Origin: Nonomuraea deserti
GTDB taxonomy: Bacteria; Actinomycetota; Actinomycetes; Streptosporangiales; Streptosporangiaceae
DNA: 37,464 bases
Direction: 5' to 3'
Assembly: GCF_004348685.1 (NCBI RefSeq)
Contig: NZ_SMKO01000085.1
Span: forward strand, 1-37,464
Each line of letters begins with the position of its first letter. Position 1 is the stretch's first letter. Both the position numbers and the translations under genes were made by a program. The notes under the pieces are model-generated. The model searched no databases. It had not been told where the DNA came from and was given only the letters and a program-made list of their open reading frames with translations. Shown one piece after another: positions 22,323 to 30,410 of this stretch.

Positions 22323-23779
22323 GACCCACCAGACGTACGGCGCTGCGGCTGCTCGGGCTCGGCGCGGTGGCGACGGCCGGGGCGTCCGGGTGCTCGCTGC
22401 TCGCCGGCACCCCGCAGCCGCAGCTGCTCACCAGCGCGGCCCCGCTGCCCCGGCCGTACGCGGTGCCGCTGCCGCTCCCCGAGGTCGCCGAACCCGTCCG
22501 CGGCACGGGCGGGACCGACTTCTACGAGCTGACCGAGCGGGCGGCCGAGGTGGAGGTGCTGCCCGGGCTGCGCACCCCGATCCAGGGGTACGGGGGCACG
22601 TTCCCCGGCCCCACCATCCAGGCGCGTAGCGGCCGGCGTACGGCGGTGAAGCTGATCAACCAGCTAGGCGAGCCGACCGTTCTGCACCTGCACGGCGGGC
22701 ACACGCCGCCCGAGTCGGACGGTTTCCCCACCGACCTGGTGGCCCCCGGCGCCTCCCGCGAGTACGTCTTCCCGCTGGAACAGCGGGCCGCCACCCTCTG
22801 GTACCACGACCACACCATGGACTACACGGGGCCGCGGGTGTGGCGCGGGCTGGCCGGGATGTTCGTGGTCAGGGACGCCGAGGAGGAGGCGTTGCCGCTG
22901 CCTTCCGGGGAGCGCGACGTGCCGCTGCTGATCTGCGACCGGTCGTTCGCCGCCGACGGCACGTTGCTCTATCCGGCGCTGGGCGGCCGGCCGGGGGTGC
23001 GGGAGGCGTACATGGGGGGTGTGCTCGGCGACGTCATCCTGGTGAACGGCGCGCCGTGGCCGGAGCTGCGGGTCGCGAACGCCCGCTACCGGCTGCGGTT
23101 GTGCAACGCCTCCAACGCCCGCGTGTACGAGCTGGCCACCGGCGGCCCGATGGTCCGGGTCGGCGGCGACGGCGGGCTGCTGGCCGCGCCGCGCACGGTG
23201 GAGCGGCTCCGCCTGGCTCCGGGCGAGCGCGCGGACGTGGTGATCGACTTCTCCGCCTACCGGGTGGGGCAGCGGGTCGAGCTGCGCAACCTGGCGGGGG
23301 AGGGCGCGCAGGGCAGGGTGATGCGGTTCGCGATCGACCGTCCCGAGCGTGACGACTCGGCCGTGCCGCCTCGGTTGTCCGCGGTCGAGCCGCTCGATCC
23401 CAGCCGGGCCAAGGTGACCAGGGATTTCGCGTTCACGAGCGGCAGCATGCACGGGGGCGTCGGCTGGCTGATCAACGGCAGGCCGTTCGACTCCGAGAGG
23501 ATGGAGGCCAGGCCCAGGCTCGGCGACATCGAGGTCTGGCGGCTGACCAGCGATGTGGCGCACCCGGTGCACGTGCACCTCGACCACTTCCAGGTGCTGT
23601 CGGTCAACGGTGAGCGACCCTCGGGCCCGCCGGAGTGGAAGGACACGGTCGAGCTGCGCGACGCTCAGACCGTCGAGATCGTCACCCGCTTCACCGACTA
23701 CCGCGGCCGGTACGTGCTGCACTGCCACAATCTGGAGCACGAGGACATGGCCATGATGGCCGCCTTTGAGGTCGTATGA
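22319..23779 (+). CDS. Tat-exported multicopper oxidase (lipoprotein)
   Basis: 486 residues. The N-terminus has a twin-arginine motif (TRRTALRLLGLG) and a lipobox ending GASGC with Cys25, so export by Tat in folded form and lipid anchoring are likely. All four copper-binding motifs are seen: HLHGGH near 122, WYHDH near 161, HPVHVHLDH near 416 and HCHNLEHEDM near 467, whose Met is the T1 axial ligand. Overall order matches CotA/bilirubin-oxidase/phenoxazinone-synthase types. It oxidises phenols or metal ions with reduction of O2 to water. ATG 22319 overlaps the previous stop (ATGA); the longer open frame is not coding. Confidence 0.92.
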   Translation: MRPTRRTALRLLGLGAVATAGASGCSLLAGTPQPQLLTSAAPLPRPYAVPLPLPEVAEPVRGTGGTDFYELTERAAEVEVLPGLRTPIQGYGGTFPGPTIQARSGRRTAVKLINQLGEPTVLHLHGGHTPPESDGFPTDLVAPGASREYVFPLEQRAATLWYHDHTMDYTGPRVWRGLAGMFVVRDAEEEALPLPSGERDVPLLICDRSFAADGTLLYPALGGRPGVREAYMGGVLGDVILVNGAPWPELRVANARYRLRLCNASNARVYELATGGPMVRVGGDGGLLAAPRTVERLRLAPGERADVVIDFSAYRVGQRVELRNLAGEGAQGRVMRFAIDRPERDDSAVPPRLSAVEPLDPSRAKVTRDFAFTSGSMHGGVGWLINGRPFDSERMEARPRLGDIEVWRLTSDVAHPVHVHLDHFQVLSVNGERPSGPPEWKDTVELRDAQTVEIVTRFTDYRGRYVLHCHNLEHEDMAMMAAFEVV

Positions 23780-23884
23780 TCAAGCGGTTTATGTGGATTT
23801 ATACCTGGATGACGATTTCTGCGGTTGTTCGCCGGTAACGTGGCAGCCCGGCTGCCCGAGGGCCGTCAACGACGAGGAGATCTG

Positions 23885-24487
23885 ATGCACGCGCCGCGAG
23901 AGCTGAGCGTCGACCTGCTGTCACCGGACACGGCCGGGGACGCCGCCACGATGGCGACGCTCAGCGCCCTGGTCAACGCGGTGTACGCGGCGGCGGAGCA
24001 GGGACTGTGGCGCGACCCCGTCGCCCGGACGAGCCCGGACGAGCTGTCGCGGCTCACGCGCGACGGGCAGATCGTGGTGGCCAGACTGGACGCGCGGATC
24101 GTCGGATGCGTACGCGTCCAGCGGCTGACCCGCGAGATGAGCGCGTTCGCCATGCTCGCCGCCGCCCCCGAAAGCCGCGGCATCGGCGTGGGACGCGAAC
24201 TCGTACGCTTCGCCGAGCGGCGGAGCCGGGCCCAGGGCAGCCGGATCATGCAGCTCGAACTGCTGGCGCCGCGGGCGTCGTCACACCCCGCCAAGGACTT
24301 CCTGGCCGGCTGGTACGCCCGCATCGGCTATCGCATGGTCCGGGTCGGCACGATCGAGGAGTTCTACCCGCGCGTGACGGGCAAGCTGGCCACCCCCTGC
24401 GACTTCCGCGTCTACCACAAGGATCTCCTGGAGAGGGCTCTCCCCGGTGGTCAGGGCGGCAGGCGGTCCGAGCGCGGCCAGACGTAG
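23885..24487 (+). CDS. GNAT-family N-acetyltransferase
   Basis: 200 residues. The acetyl-CoA-binding motif is visible: AAAPESRGIGVGRELVRFAE (residues about 94-113, with the R/Q-x-x-G-x-G/A pattern), preceded by the VGCVRVQRL strand. Substrate unknown. ATG 23885 follows GAGGAG at a good distance; an in-frame ATG at 23825 is less likely. The last 37 bp overlap the convergent MSMEG_6728-like gene. The 105-bp gap before it has an AT-rich segment, probably its promoter. Confidence 0.85.
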   Translation: MHAPRELSVDLLSPDTAGDAATMATLSALVNAVYAAAEQGLWRDPVARTSPDELSRLTRDGQIVVARLDARIVGCVRVQRLTREMSAFAMLAAAPESRGIGVGRELVRFAERRSRAQGSRIMQLELLAPRASSHPAKDFLAGWYARIGYRMVRVGTIEEFYPRVTGKLATPCDFRVYHKDLLERALPGGQGGRRSERGQT

Positions 24488-24924
24488 TCGAGGTCGTCGG
24501 GTTCCTCGTCGCCGAAGACGGGCCGGTAGAAGCCCGGGTCCTTGCGCAGGAGCGCGGAGCGGTGGCTGAGGTGCAGCGACGGGTCGCCCAGCCAGGGCGG
24601 CAGCTCGCCCGCCGCGCCCAGCTCGTCCTGCCCGCGCACCGTCGTCATGCCGCGCGACCGGGCCAGGTCATCCATGATCGTGGCCGCGCAGGTGTCGGCC
24701 CGGCCGAGGGCGCACCAGCGCGCGCACACCTCCAGGCCGTACCTGACGAGCGCCTCCTCGTACCCGGCCCACATCTTCACGACCGGGTGGTGGCGCCAGC
24801 CGTAGCCGGGGACGGTGAGGGCGCGCAGGACCTGGAGCGCCTCCACGCGCTGCTTGCCGAGCCGGAGCGGGTCGAGGACCGCCGCCGTTGCGGCGAAGTT
24901 CGGATAAGGCAGGAACGTTTGCAT
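24451..24924 (-). CDS. MSMEG_6728-like protein (pyrimidine-dimer glycosylase-like fold)
   Basis: 157 residues. It begins MQTFLPYPNFAATAAVLDP, then RLGKQRVEALQVLRAL and YGWRHHPVVKMWAGYEEAL. From memory this matches the actinobacterial MSMEG_6728 family, distantly related to pyrimidine-dimer DNA glycosylases (Pyr_excise). Function has not been shown; a DNA-repair or nucleic-acid role is only suggested by the fold. Start ATG 24924 lies at the very edge of a CTATACC motif, so its transcript may have a very short leader. It overlaps the convergent GNAT gene by 37 bp. Confidence 0.75.
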   Translation of the reverse strand: MQTFLPYPNFAATAAVLDPLRLGKQRVEALQVLRALTVPGYGWRHHPVVKMWAGYEEALVRYGLEVCARWCALGRADTCAATIMDDLARSRGMTTVRGQDELGAAGELPPWLGDPSLHLSHRSALLRKDPGFYRPVFGDEEPDDLDYVWPRSDRLPP

Positions 24925-24966
24925 CTATACCCCCGCTGACGTGCGCCTTCCCGCGGATGGTATAGA
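24925..24966. promoter_or_regulatory. Divergent promoter region with CTATACC/GGTATAG inverted repeat
   Basis: CTATACC (24925-24931) and GGTATAG (24959-24965) form a 7-bp inverted repeat 27 bp apart between divergent genes. On the plus strand TATAGA (24961-24966) could be the -10 of the molybdopterin gene (ATG 24998). The left arm abuts the ATG at 24924 and is too close to serve as that gene's -10, so an operator role is as likely. Confidence 0.35.
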
Positions 24967-24997
24967 CCGTCCGGCGGGCGGCGCGCACAATCGGGGC

Positions 24998-27274
24998 ATG
25001 GGAGACGCGTATGTCGGCGCCAGGACGCCGCGACGGGAAGACGCCAGGCTGCTCACCGGAAGAGGCAGGTACGTCGGCGCGGTCCGTCTGCCCGGCATGG
25101 TCCACGCCCACGTGATCCGCAGCCCCATCGCCCACGGCAGGCTGCTCGGCTGCGACGCCAAGGCGGCCTGGGCCGCCGAAGACGTGCTCGACGTCATCAC
25201 CCCCGCCGACGCCCCCGATCTTCGCCTGCCCTGCGTGAGCCTGTCGCCCGGCCAGCGCCTCCTGTCCTACCGGGCGCTGGACGACACGATCAGATACGCG
25301 GGGCAACCCCTCGCCGTCGTCGTCGCCCGTACGCCGGAAGCCGCAAGGGACGCCGCCGACCTCCTCGACCTGGAGCTGGACGAGCTGCCCGCGACGGTCG
25401 GGATCGAACGCGCCCTGGAGGACCCCGTACCCCTGCTCTACCCCGATTGGGGCACCAACCTCTTCACCGACTTCACGCTCGGCGACGACGACTGCGCCAC
25501 CGCCGTGGAGCAGGCCGAGCACGTCGTCGAGATGACCTTCAGAATGGGCCGGGTCTCGCCGTACCCCATCGAACCGCGTGGCGTGGTCGCGGTGTACGCC
25601 GACGACGAGCTGACCGTGCACACCTCCTCCCAGGCCCCGCACCACGTGCGCGAGCATCTGGCGGACGCGTTCGGGCTCACGCACGACCGGGTGCGCGTCG
25701 TCAGCGGCGACACGGGCGGCGGGTTCGGCGGCAAGGAGCACGTCTACCCCGACGAGGCGCTCATCTGCCTGGCCGCGATGCGCCTGGGCCGCCCCGTGAG
25801 CTGGTCGGAGACGCCGGGCGACCGGCTGCTCGCCACGCTGCCCGCGCGGGCGGCCGTGCACCGGGCGCGGCTGGCGCTCGACGGCGAAGGGCGGTTCGTG
25901 GCCCTGCACGTCGACGTGCTCGGCGACATCGGCGCGCACCCGTCGAACGTCGGCGCCTCGACGTTCGCGGTGACGGCCACGACGTTGCCGGGCCCGTACC
26001 GGTTCGACAGGGTCGCGGTACGCGTGCGCGGCGTCGTCACCAACACCACGCCGACCGGCTCCTACCGCGGCTTCGGCCAGCCGGAGGGCACCCTGACCAG
26101 GGAACGCCTGATCGACGAGGCCGCCCGCAGGTTGGGCATCGACCGGGTCGAGCTGCGGCTGCGCAACATGGTGGGGCCGGACGAGCTGCCGTACACGTCG
26201 CGCGTACACCAGCCGTACGATTCCGGTGACTACCCGCTCGCCCTGACGACCCTGCGCGACATGGTCACACCGGTGGAGAAGGACGACGGGCGGCGGCGCG
26301 GCATCGGCTTCTCCTGCCACGTCGAGACGACCGGCATGGGCCCCTCGATGGATCTCAAGGCCAGCGGCATCCAGGCGGGCGGCTACGAGACGGCGGTCCT
26401 GCGCATGGAGCAGGACGCGTCCGTCGTGGTGTCGTCGGGGGTGGTCTCCATGGGTCAGGGCATCGAGACGGCGCTGGCGCAGGTCGCGGCCGATCGGATG
26501 GGCGTGCCCATCGACCGGGTGCGGGTGGTGCTGGGCGACACGGCGGCGACGCCGTACTCGTCGGTGGGGTCGGTCGGGAGCCGGTCGCTGGCGATCGGCG
26601 GCGGGGCGCTCACCCAGGCCGCCGCCCGCCTGCGCGACAAACTCGTCGCCATCGCCGCGCACCGGCTGGAGGCGGCGACTGACGACCTGGAGGTCGCCGG
26701 GGAGGCGGTGCGCGTGAAGGGCGACCCGCAGTCGTCGGTGACGCTGCGCGAGCTGGCCACGGCGGCGTGGCGCGGCTGGGACCTGCCGGACGGCGTCACA
26801 CCCGGGCTCGAGGAGCGGGTCAGCTACGACCCGAAGGCGTACACCTTCGCGTACGGCGCCCACGCCGCTGCCGTGGCCGTCGACCCCGAGACCGGGAAGG
26901 TCGAGTTGGAGGGCTACTGGGTGGTCAACGACTCCGGCGTGCTGGTCAACCCCACCCTGGTGGAGGGGCAGATCAGGGGCGGCGTGGTGCAGGGCATCGG
27001 CATGGCGCTGACCGAGGAGATCGTCTACTCCGAGGACGGCCAGCCCGTCACCGACTATCTGCTGCCGACCACGCGCGAGGTGCCGGACATCGAGGTCATG
27101 ATGACGCAGACCCCGTCGCCGCTCACACCCGGCGGCATGAAGGGCGTAGGCGAGTCGGGCACGATCGGCCCGCCCGCCGCCATCGCCAACGCGGTCGCCG
27201 CCGCCCTGCCGGAGATTGCGGAAAGGATCACGGACGTTCCCCTGACGCCCGCCGCTCTGTGGTCGCTGCTGTAG
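24998..27274 (+). CDS. Xanthine dehydrogenase family molybdopterin-binding large subunit
   Basis: 758 residues. Visible molybdenum-hydroxylase features: the N-terminal a/b hammerhead (YVGAVRLPGMVHAHVIRSPI), GDTGGGFGGKEHVYPDE (about 240-256, Moco binding), TGSYRGFGQPEG (about 350-361, active-site loop; lacks the Cys of type-I CO dehydrogenases), MGQGIETALAQV, GSVGSRSLAIGGGA, and the C-terminal GVGESGTIGPPAA with the catalytic Glu. The family hydroxylates purines, aldehydes or aromatics using water. No [2Fe-2S] or FAD subunit gene adjoins, which is unusual since these work as trimers. Start ATG 24998; an upstream ATG at 24941 would reach into the inverted repeat. Confidence 0.9.
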   Translation: MGDAYVGARTPRREDARLLTGRGRYVGAVRLPGMVHAHVIRSPIAHGRLLGCDAKAAWAAEDVLDVITPADAPDLRLPCVSLSPGQRLLSYRALDDTIRYAGQPLAVVVARTPEAARDAADLLDLELDELPATVGIERALEDPVPLLYPDWGTNLFTDFTLGDDDCATAVEQAEHVVEMTFRMGRVSPYPIEPRGVVAVYADDELTVHTSSQAPHHVREHLADAFGLTHDRVRVVSGDTGGGFGGKEHVYPDEALICLAAMRLGRPVSWSETPGDRLLATLPARAAVHRARLALDGEGRFVALHVDVLGDIGAHPSNVGASTFAVTATTLPGPYRFDRVAVRVRGVVTNTTPTGSYRGFGQPEGTLTRERLIDEAARRLGIDRVELRLRNMVGPDELPYTSRVHQPYDSGDYPLALTTLRDMVTPVEKDDGRRRGIGFSCHVETTGMGPSMDLKASGIQAGGYETAVLRMEQDASVVVSSGVVSMGQGIETALAQVAADRMGVPIDRVRVVLGDTAATPYSSVGSVGSRSLAIGGGALTQAAARLRDKLVAIAAHRLEAATDDLEVAGEAVRVKGDPQSSVTLRELATAAWRGWDLPDGVTPGLEERVSYDPKAYTFAYGAHAAAVAVDPETGKVELEGYWVVNDSGVLVNPTLVEGQIRGGVVQGIGMALTEEIVYSEDGQPVTDYLLPTTREVPDIEVMMTQTPSPLTPGGMKGVGESGTIGPPAAIANAVAAALPEIAERITDVPLTPAALWSLL

Positions 27275-27285
27275 GCGGCGCTCCC

Positions 27286-27456
27286 CTAGGTGAGGTCTTT
27301 CAACTCCTTGCCCGCTTCGAGAAGTGCCTGCTCCAGGGCCTTGCGGCCGGCGGGCTTGGGCTCCTCCGGCCGCGCCGCGCGCCTGGCGGGCCGCTTGGCG
27401 GCGTCGAGGCGCGGTTCGGTGTCGGTCTTCGGTGCGTTCTCGTCTGGACTGCTCAT
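27286..27456 (-). CDS. Small charged hypothetical protein
   Basis: 56-residue candidate gene: MSSPDENAPKTD, an Arg/Ala/Pro/Lys-rich middle, and an amphipathic C-terminal helix ALEQALLEAGKELKDL. Third-position GC is as high as in real genes nearby. No clear ribosome-binding site is seen, and I do not recognise the family. It ends 11 bp from the convergent molybdopterin subunit gene. Confidence 0.45.
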   Translation of the reverse strand: MSSPDENAPKTDTEPRLDAAKRPARRAARPEEPKPAGRKALEQALLEAGKELKDLT

Positions 27457-27652
27457 GGCACAGTCCGTACCCCGTGCCGCGCACACCGTTTCTGCGCGGG
27501 CGGAAAAGAATTCTGATTTCTCGCCGAAGATTCGACCCGAACGGCCTTCTCGTGCGTACACGTTTCGACGGCGCCGTACGTCCACCCATAGGCAGGCCCT
27601 CGTGTCGAGTGAAACGTGCATTCGTTGCCCCGCCCCACCGGAAAGAGATGTC

Positions 27653-28120
27653 ATGACCTCGCTGCGATCAGCTCGCCGGAGCCGTGTGCAGTACGCGTGG
27701 CCGCTGGTCGAGGACGTTCGCACGGTCGGCCGGGCGCGGTCGATCATTCGCGGGGATTTAATCTCCCTCGCTCTTTCCGACGATCTTATCGACGACGCCG
27801 TTCTCATGGTGAGCGAATTGATCACCAATGCGTTCATGTACGGCGACGGCCCTTACGAACTCGCGCTTCACGTGGACGCCGGAGAGATCATGATCGTGGT
27901 CGTGGACAGCAGCCCGCTGCTGCCCGCCCCGTCGCCGGACGACGTGTCGGCCGAGCACGGCCGCGGGCTGCGGATCGTCGCCAGGCTCTCCGACGGCTTC
28001 TACGGCTGCCACTCCCAGCGCTACATCACCCATCCCGACCTCGTCGGCAAGGCCACCTGGTTCGCGCTGCCGCGCCAGGGCACGCCCGGCATCGTCGTGC
28101 CGATCAGGTCGGGAACCTGA
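27653..28120 (+). CDS. RsbW-like HATPase (anti-sigma factor/serine kinase type)
   Basis: 155 residues with a stand-alone GHKL ATPase domain: N box SELITNAFMYG near residues 54-64 and G box EHGRGLRIVARLSDGF near 100-115. Actinobacteria carry many of these; they bind and inhibit sigma factors or phosphorylate anti-sigma antagonists. No antagonist or sigma gene adjoins, so its partner is unknown. ATG 27653 follows GGAAAGAG; the frame is open far upstream but without a better start. The 196-bp gap before it (27457-27652) is relatively AT-rich and probably holds its promoter, but no clear -35/-10 pair was found. Confidence 0.8.
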   Translation: MTSLRSARRSRVQYAWPLVEDVRTVGRARSIIRGDLISLALSDDLIDDAVLMVSELITNAFMYGDGPYELALHVDAGEIMIVVVDSSPLLPAPSPDDVSAEHGRGLRIVARLSDGFYGCHSQRYITHPDLVGKATWFALPRQGTPGIVVPIRSGT

Positions 28121-28137
28121 CTGGCGGGCGATGAGTT

Positions 28138-28189
28138 CCGCCGCCGGCGGCGGTCTTTCCTCGGTCACCGCGACATCCGAGGAAGGACC
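28138..28189 (+). promoter_or_regulatory. Two adjacent hairpins, the second sequestering the hydrolase ribosome-binding site
   Basis: First, CCGCCGCCGGCGGCGG (28138-28153) is a perfect palindrome. Second, the arm 28152-28164 (GGTCTTTCCTCGG) pairs with 28177-28189 (CCGAGGAAGGACC): 13 consecutive pairs in RNA with one G-U, and a 12-nt loop. The right arm contains the AGGAAGGA Shine-Dalgarno sequence of the hydrolase gene (ATG 28196). As RNA it would mask the ribosome-binding site; as DNA it could be a repressor dyad. The two structures share two bases. Confidence 0.6.
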
Positions 28190-28195
28190 TTCACC

Positions 28196-29002
28196 ATGAC
28201 GACCACGCACATCCTCGAGATCCCCGGCGTGCGGCTGCGTTACGAGGTGCGCGGAACCGGCCCGCTGCTGCTCCTGCTGGGTGCGCCGATGGCCGCCGCG
28301 TACTTCGCGCCGCTGGCCGAGGCGCTGGCCGGCGAGTACACCGTGGTCACTCACGACCCGCGCGGCATCGCGGGCAGCGTGCTCGACGACCCCGCCCAGG
28401 ACTCCACCCCCGAGCTGAGGGCCGACGACGCCGCCGCCCTCATGGACGCGCTCGGCGCCGAGTCGGCCGACGTGCTCGGCAGCAGCGGCGGCGCGGTGAC
28501 GGGGCTGGCCCTGGTCGCCCGGCACCCGAGGCGGGTGCGCACCCTCGTCGCGCACGAGCCGCCCTGCCTGGAACTGCTGCCCGACGCCGCCGAGCGGCGG
28601 GCCGCGACCGAGGACATCATCGAGACCTTCCACCGCGAGGGCGTCGGGCCGGCGTTCGCGAAGTTCATGGCCGGCGCCGGCTTCGAGGGCGACGAGGTTC
28701 CCGACGGGGCTCCGGAGGAGCCGAGCGAGCAGGACCTGGCCGACAGCGCCCGCTTCTTCGCCCACGAGCTGCGCGGCACCACGCGTTACGTGCCCGACGC
28801 CGGCGCGCTCAAGGCCGGCCCGGCCCGGGTCGTGGTGGGCATCGGCGCGGACTCGGGCCGGCTGCTCACCTACCGCACGTCCGTGGCGCTGGCCGACCTG
28901 CTGGGCACGGCGCCCGTCGTCTTCCCCGGCGACCACGGCGGCTTCACGTACCAGCCGGAGGAGTTCGCGGAGACGCTGCGCAAGGTGCTGGCCGCTTCCT
29001 GA
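28196..29002 (+). CDS. Alpha/beta-fold hydrolase
   Basis: 268 residues. Oxyanion region LLLLLGAPM, THDPRGIAGS strand-turn, nucleophile elbow G-S-S-G-G (residues 95-99, Ser97), and a C-terminal catalytic His in PGDHGGF near 248. Probably an esterase, lactonase or haloperoxidase-like hydrolase; substrate unknown. The AGGAAGGA ribosome-binding site lies in the 3' arm of a 13-bp hairpin, suggesting translational or operator control. It is followed by a strong terminator. Confidence 0.85.
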   Translation: MTTTHILEIPGVRLRYEVRGTGPLLLLLGAPMAAAYFAPLAEALAGEYTVVTHDPRGIAGSVLDDPAQDSTPELRADDAAALMDALGAESADVLGSSGGAVTGLALVARHPRRVRTLVAHEPPCLELLPDAAERRAATEDIIETFHREGVGPAFAKFMAGAGFEGDEVPDGAPEEPSEQDLADSARFFAHELRGTTRYVPDAGALKAGPARVVVGIGADSGRLLTYRTSVALADLLGTAPVVFPGDHGGFTYQPEEFAETLRKVLAAS

Positions 29003-29015
29003 CGGGCCGCTCGAC

Positions 29016-29060
29016 GCAGGACGCCCAGGCCGGCGCGGGGGCCGGGCCTGGGCGTCCTGC
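29016..29060. terminator. Bidirectional terminator hairpin
   Basis: 15-bp perfect stem GCAGGACGCCCAGGC (29016-29030) with GCCTGGGCGTCCTGC (29046-29060) and a 15-nt G-rich loop. It sits between the convergent hydrolase (stop 29002) and ectD (stop 29084). There is no T run, as usual in actinobacteria. Confidence 0.85.
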
Positions 29061-29083
29061 TCGAACGAGTCGCGCCGCCGCTC

Positions 29084-29992
29084 TCAGCCGACGGGCGTGA
29101 AGTCGCGCGCGGCGATGAAGTCGGGCCGGCGCGATGACGCGGCGTACGGCTCCACGCAGGTGTTCTCGACGCTGTTGAACACGACGAAGATGTTCGAGCG
29201 CGGGAACGGCGTGATGTTGCTGTTGGACCCGTGCATGCAGTTGCAGTCGAACATGGTCGCCGAACCGGCGGCTCCGGTGAACACCTCGATGCCGTGCTTG
29301 TCGGCGAGGACGGACAGGCTGCTGGGGTCGGGGGTGCCGATCTCCTGCTGCTGCAGCGACGCCTTGTAGTGATCGTCGGGAGTCTGCCCCACGCAGGACA
29401 CGAAGCTCCTGTGCGACCCCGGCATGATCATCAGCGCGCCGTTGTGCAGGAAGTTCTCCGTCAACGCGATGGAGATGCTCACCGCGCGCATCCTGGGCAT
29501 CCCGTCCTCGGCATGCCAGGTCTCGAAGTCGGAGTGCCAGTAGAAGTCCTTGCCGTTGAATCCGGGCTTGAAGTTCACCCGGCTCTGGTGCACGTAGACG
29601 TCGGAGCCGAGGATCTGCCGGGCCCGGCCCACCACGCGCGGATCGGACACCAGTTCGGCGAAGACCTGACTGATCTTGTGCACCTCGAAGATCGAGCGGA
29701 TCTCTTTCGATCCGGGCTCGGTGATCGTGCGCTCGTCCGAAAGGATCTTCTGGTCCTCCGACAGCCGGCGCAGCTCGCCACGGTAGAGCTCGACCTCGTC
29801 TGGCTCGAGGAGCCGGTCCACGGACAGGAAGCCGTTCTCCCCGTACGCGTTCAGCGTCCCGGCGTCGATGGGCCCGTCGTCCGGTCCTCCGTACACCACC
29901 GGGTCCTGCCGGTACAGCAGGGCGGGCTCCTTGGCGCTCCGGGTGGGGTACGGGTCGCGCTGGGTCGGGTTGAGTCCTTCGGTCAAGGTCAT
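29084..29992 (-). CDS. ectD: Ectoine hydroxylase (EctD)
   Basis: 302-residue Fe(II)/2-oxoglutarate dioxygenase that converts ectoine to 5-hydroxyectoine. The EctD signature region is present: FKPGFNGKDFYWHSDFETWH (about 140-160), with the HxD iron ligands in WHSD. The distal His is in CNCMHGSNSN and a 2-oxoglutarate Arg follows in FPRSNIFVVFN. Length is normal. ATG 29992 overlaps the ectC stop (ATGA), and it is the last gene of the operon, followed by the terminator at 29016-29060. Confidence 0.96.
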   Translation of the reverse strand: MTLTEGLNPTQRDPYPTRSAKEPALLYRQDPVVYGGPDDGPIDAGTLNAYGENGFLSVDRLLEPDEVELYRGELRRLSEDQKILSDERTITEPGSKEIRSIFEVHKISQVFAELVSDPRVVGRARQILGSDVYVHQSRVNFKPGFNGKDFYWHSDFETWHAEDGMPRMRAVSISIALTENFLHNGALMIMPGSHRSFVSCVGQTPDDHYKASLQQQEIGTPDPSSLSVLADKHGIEVFTGAAGSATMFDCNCMHGSNSNITPFPRSNIFVVFNSVENTCVEPYAASSRRPDFIAARDFTPVG

Positions 29993-30381
29993 GCTTCCTC
30001 CTTGATCAATGGGTAGACGCCGTTCTCGTCGTGCACTTCCCTGCCGGTGCAGGGCGGGTTGAAGACGCAGACAGTGCGCACGTCCGTACGCGCGCGGAGG
30101 GTGTGACGCTCGTGACCGTCGAGGAGGTACATGGTGCCCGGCTCGATCCGGTGCTTCTCGCCGGTCTCCTCGTTGGTGAGCTCGCCCTCGCCCTCGACGC
30201 AGAAGACGGCTTCGACGTGGTTCGCGTACCACATCGAGGTCTCGGTGCCGGCGTACAGGACGGTCTCGTGCAGCGAGAAGCCGACCTTCTCGCGGGCCAG
30301 TACCAGCCGCTTGCTGCGCCAGGTCGGCGCCTCCACATCGCGTTCGGTCCCGGTGATGTCCTTCAGCGAGCGAACGATCAT
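29989..30381 (-). CDS. ectC: L-ectoine synthase (EctC)
   Basis: 130-residue cupin enzyme closing the ectoine ring from N-gamma-acetyl-diaminobutyrate. Recognised by MIVRSLKDITGTERDVEAP, GFSLHETVLYAGTE, MWYANHVEAVFCVEGEGEL (metal-binding Glu/His region) and LLDGHERHTLRA. ATG 30381 has AAAGGAGAC upstream. There is a 29-bp gap after ectB, and a 4-bp overlap with ectD. Confidence 0.96.
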   Translation of the reverse strand: MIVRSLKDITGTERDVEAPTWRSKRLVLAREKVGFSLHETVLYAGTETSMWYANHVEAVFCVEGEGELTNEETGEKHRIEPGTMYLLDGHERHTLRARTDVRTVCVFNPPCTGREVHDENGVYPLIKEEA

Positions 30382-30410
30382 ATTGTCTCCTTTCAGCCGG
30401 TTTCGGATTC

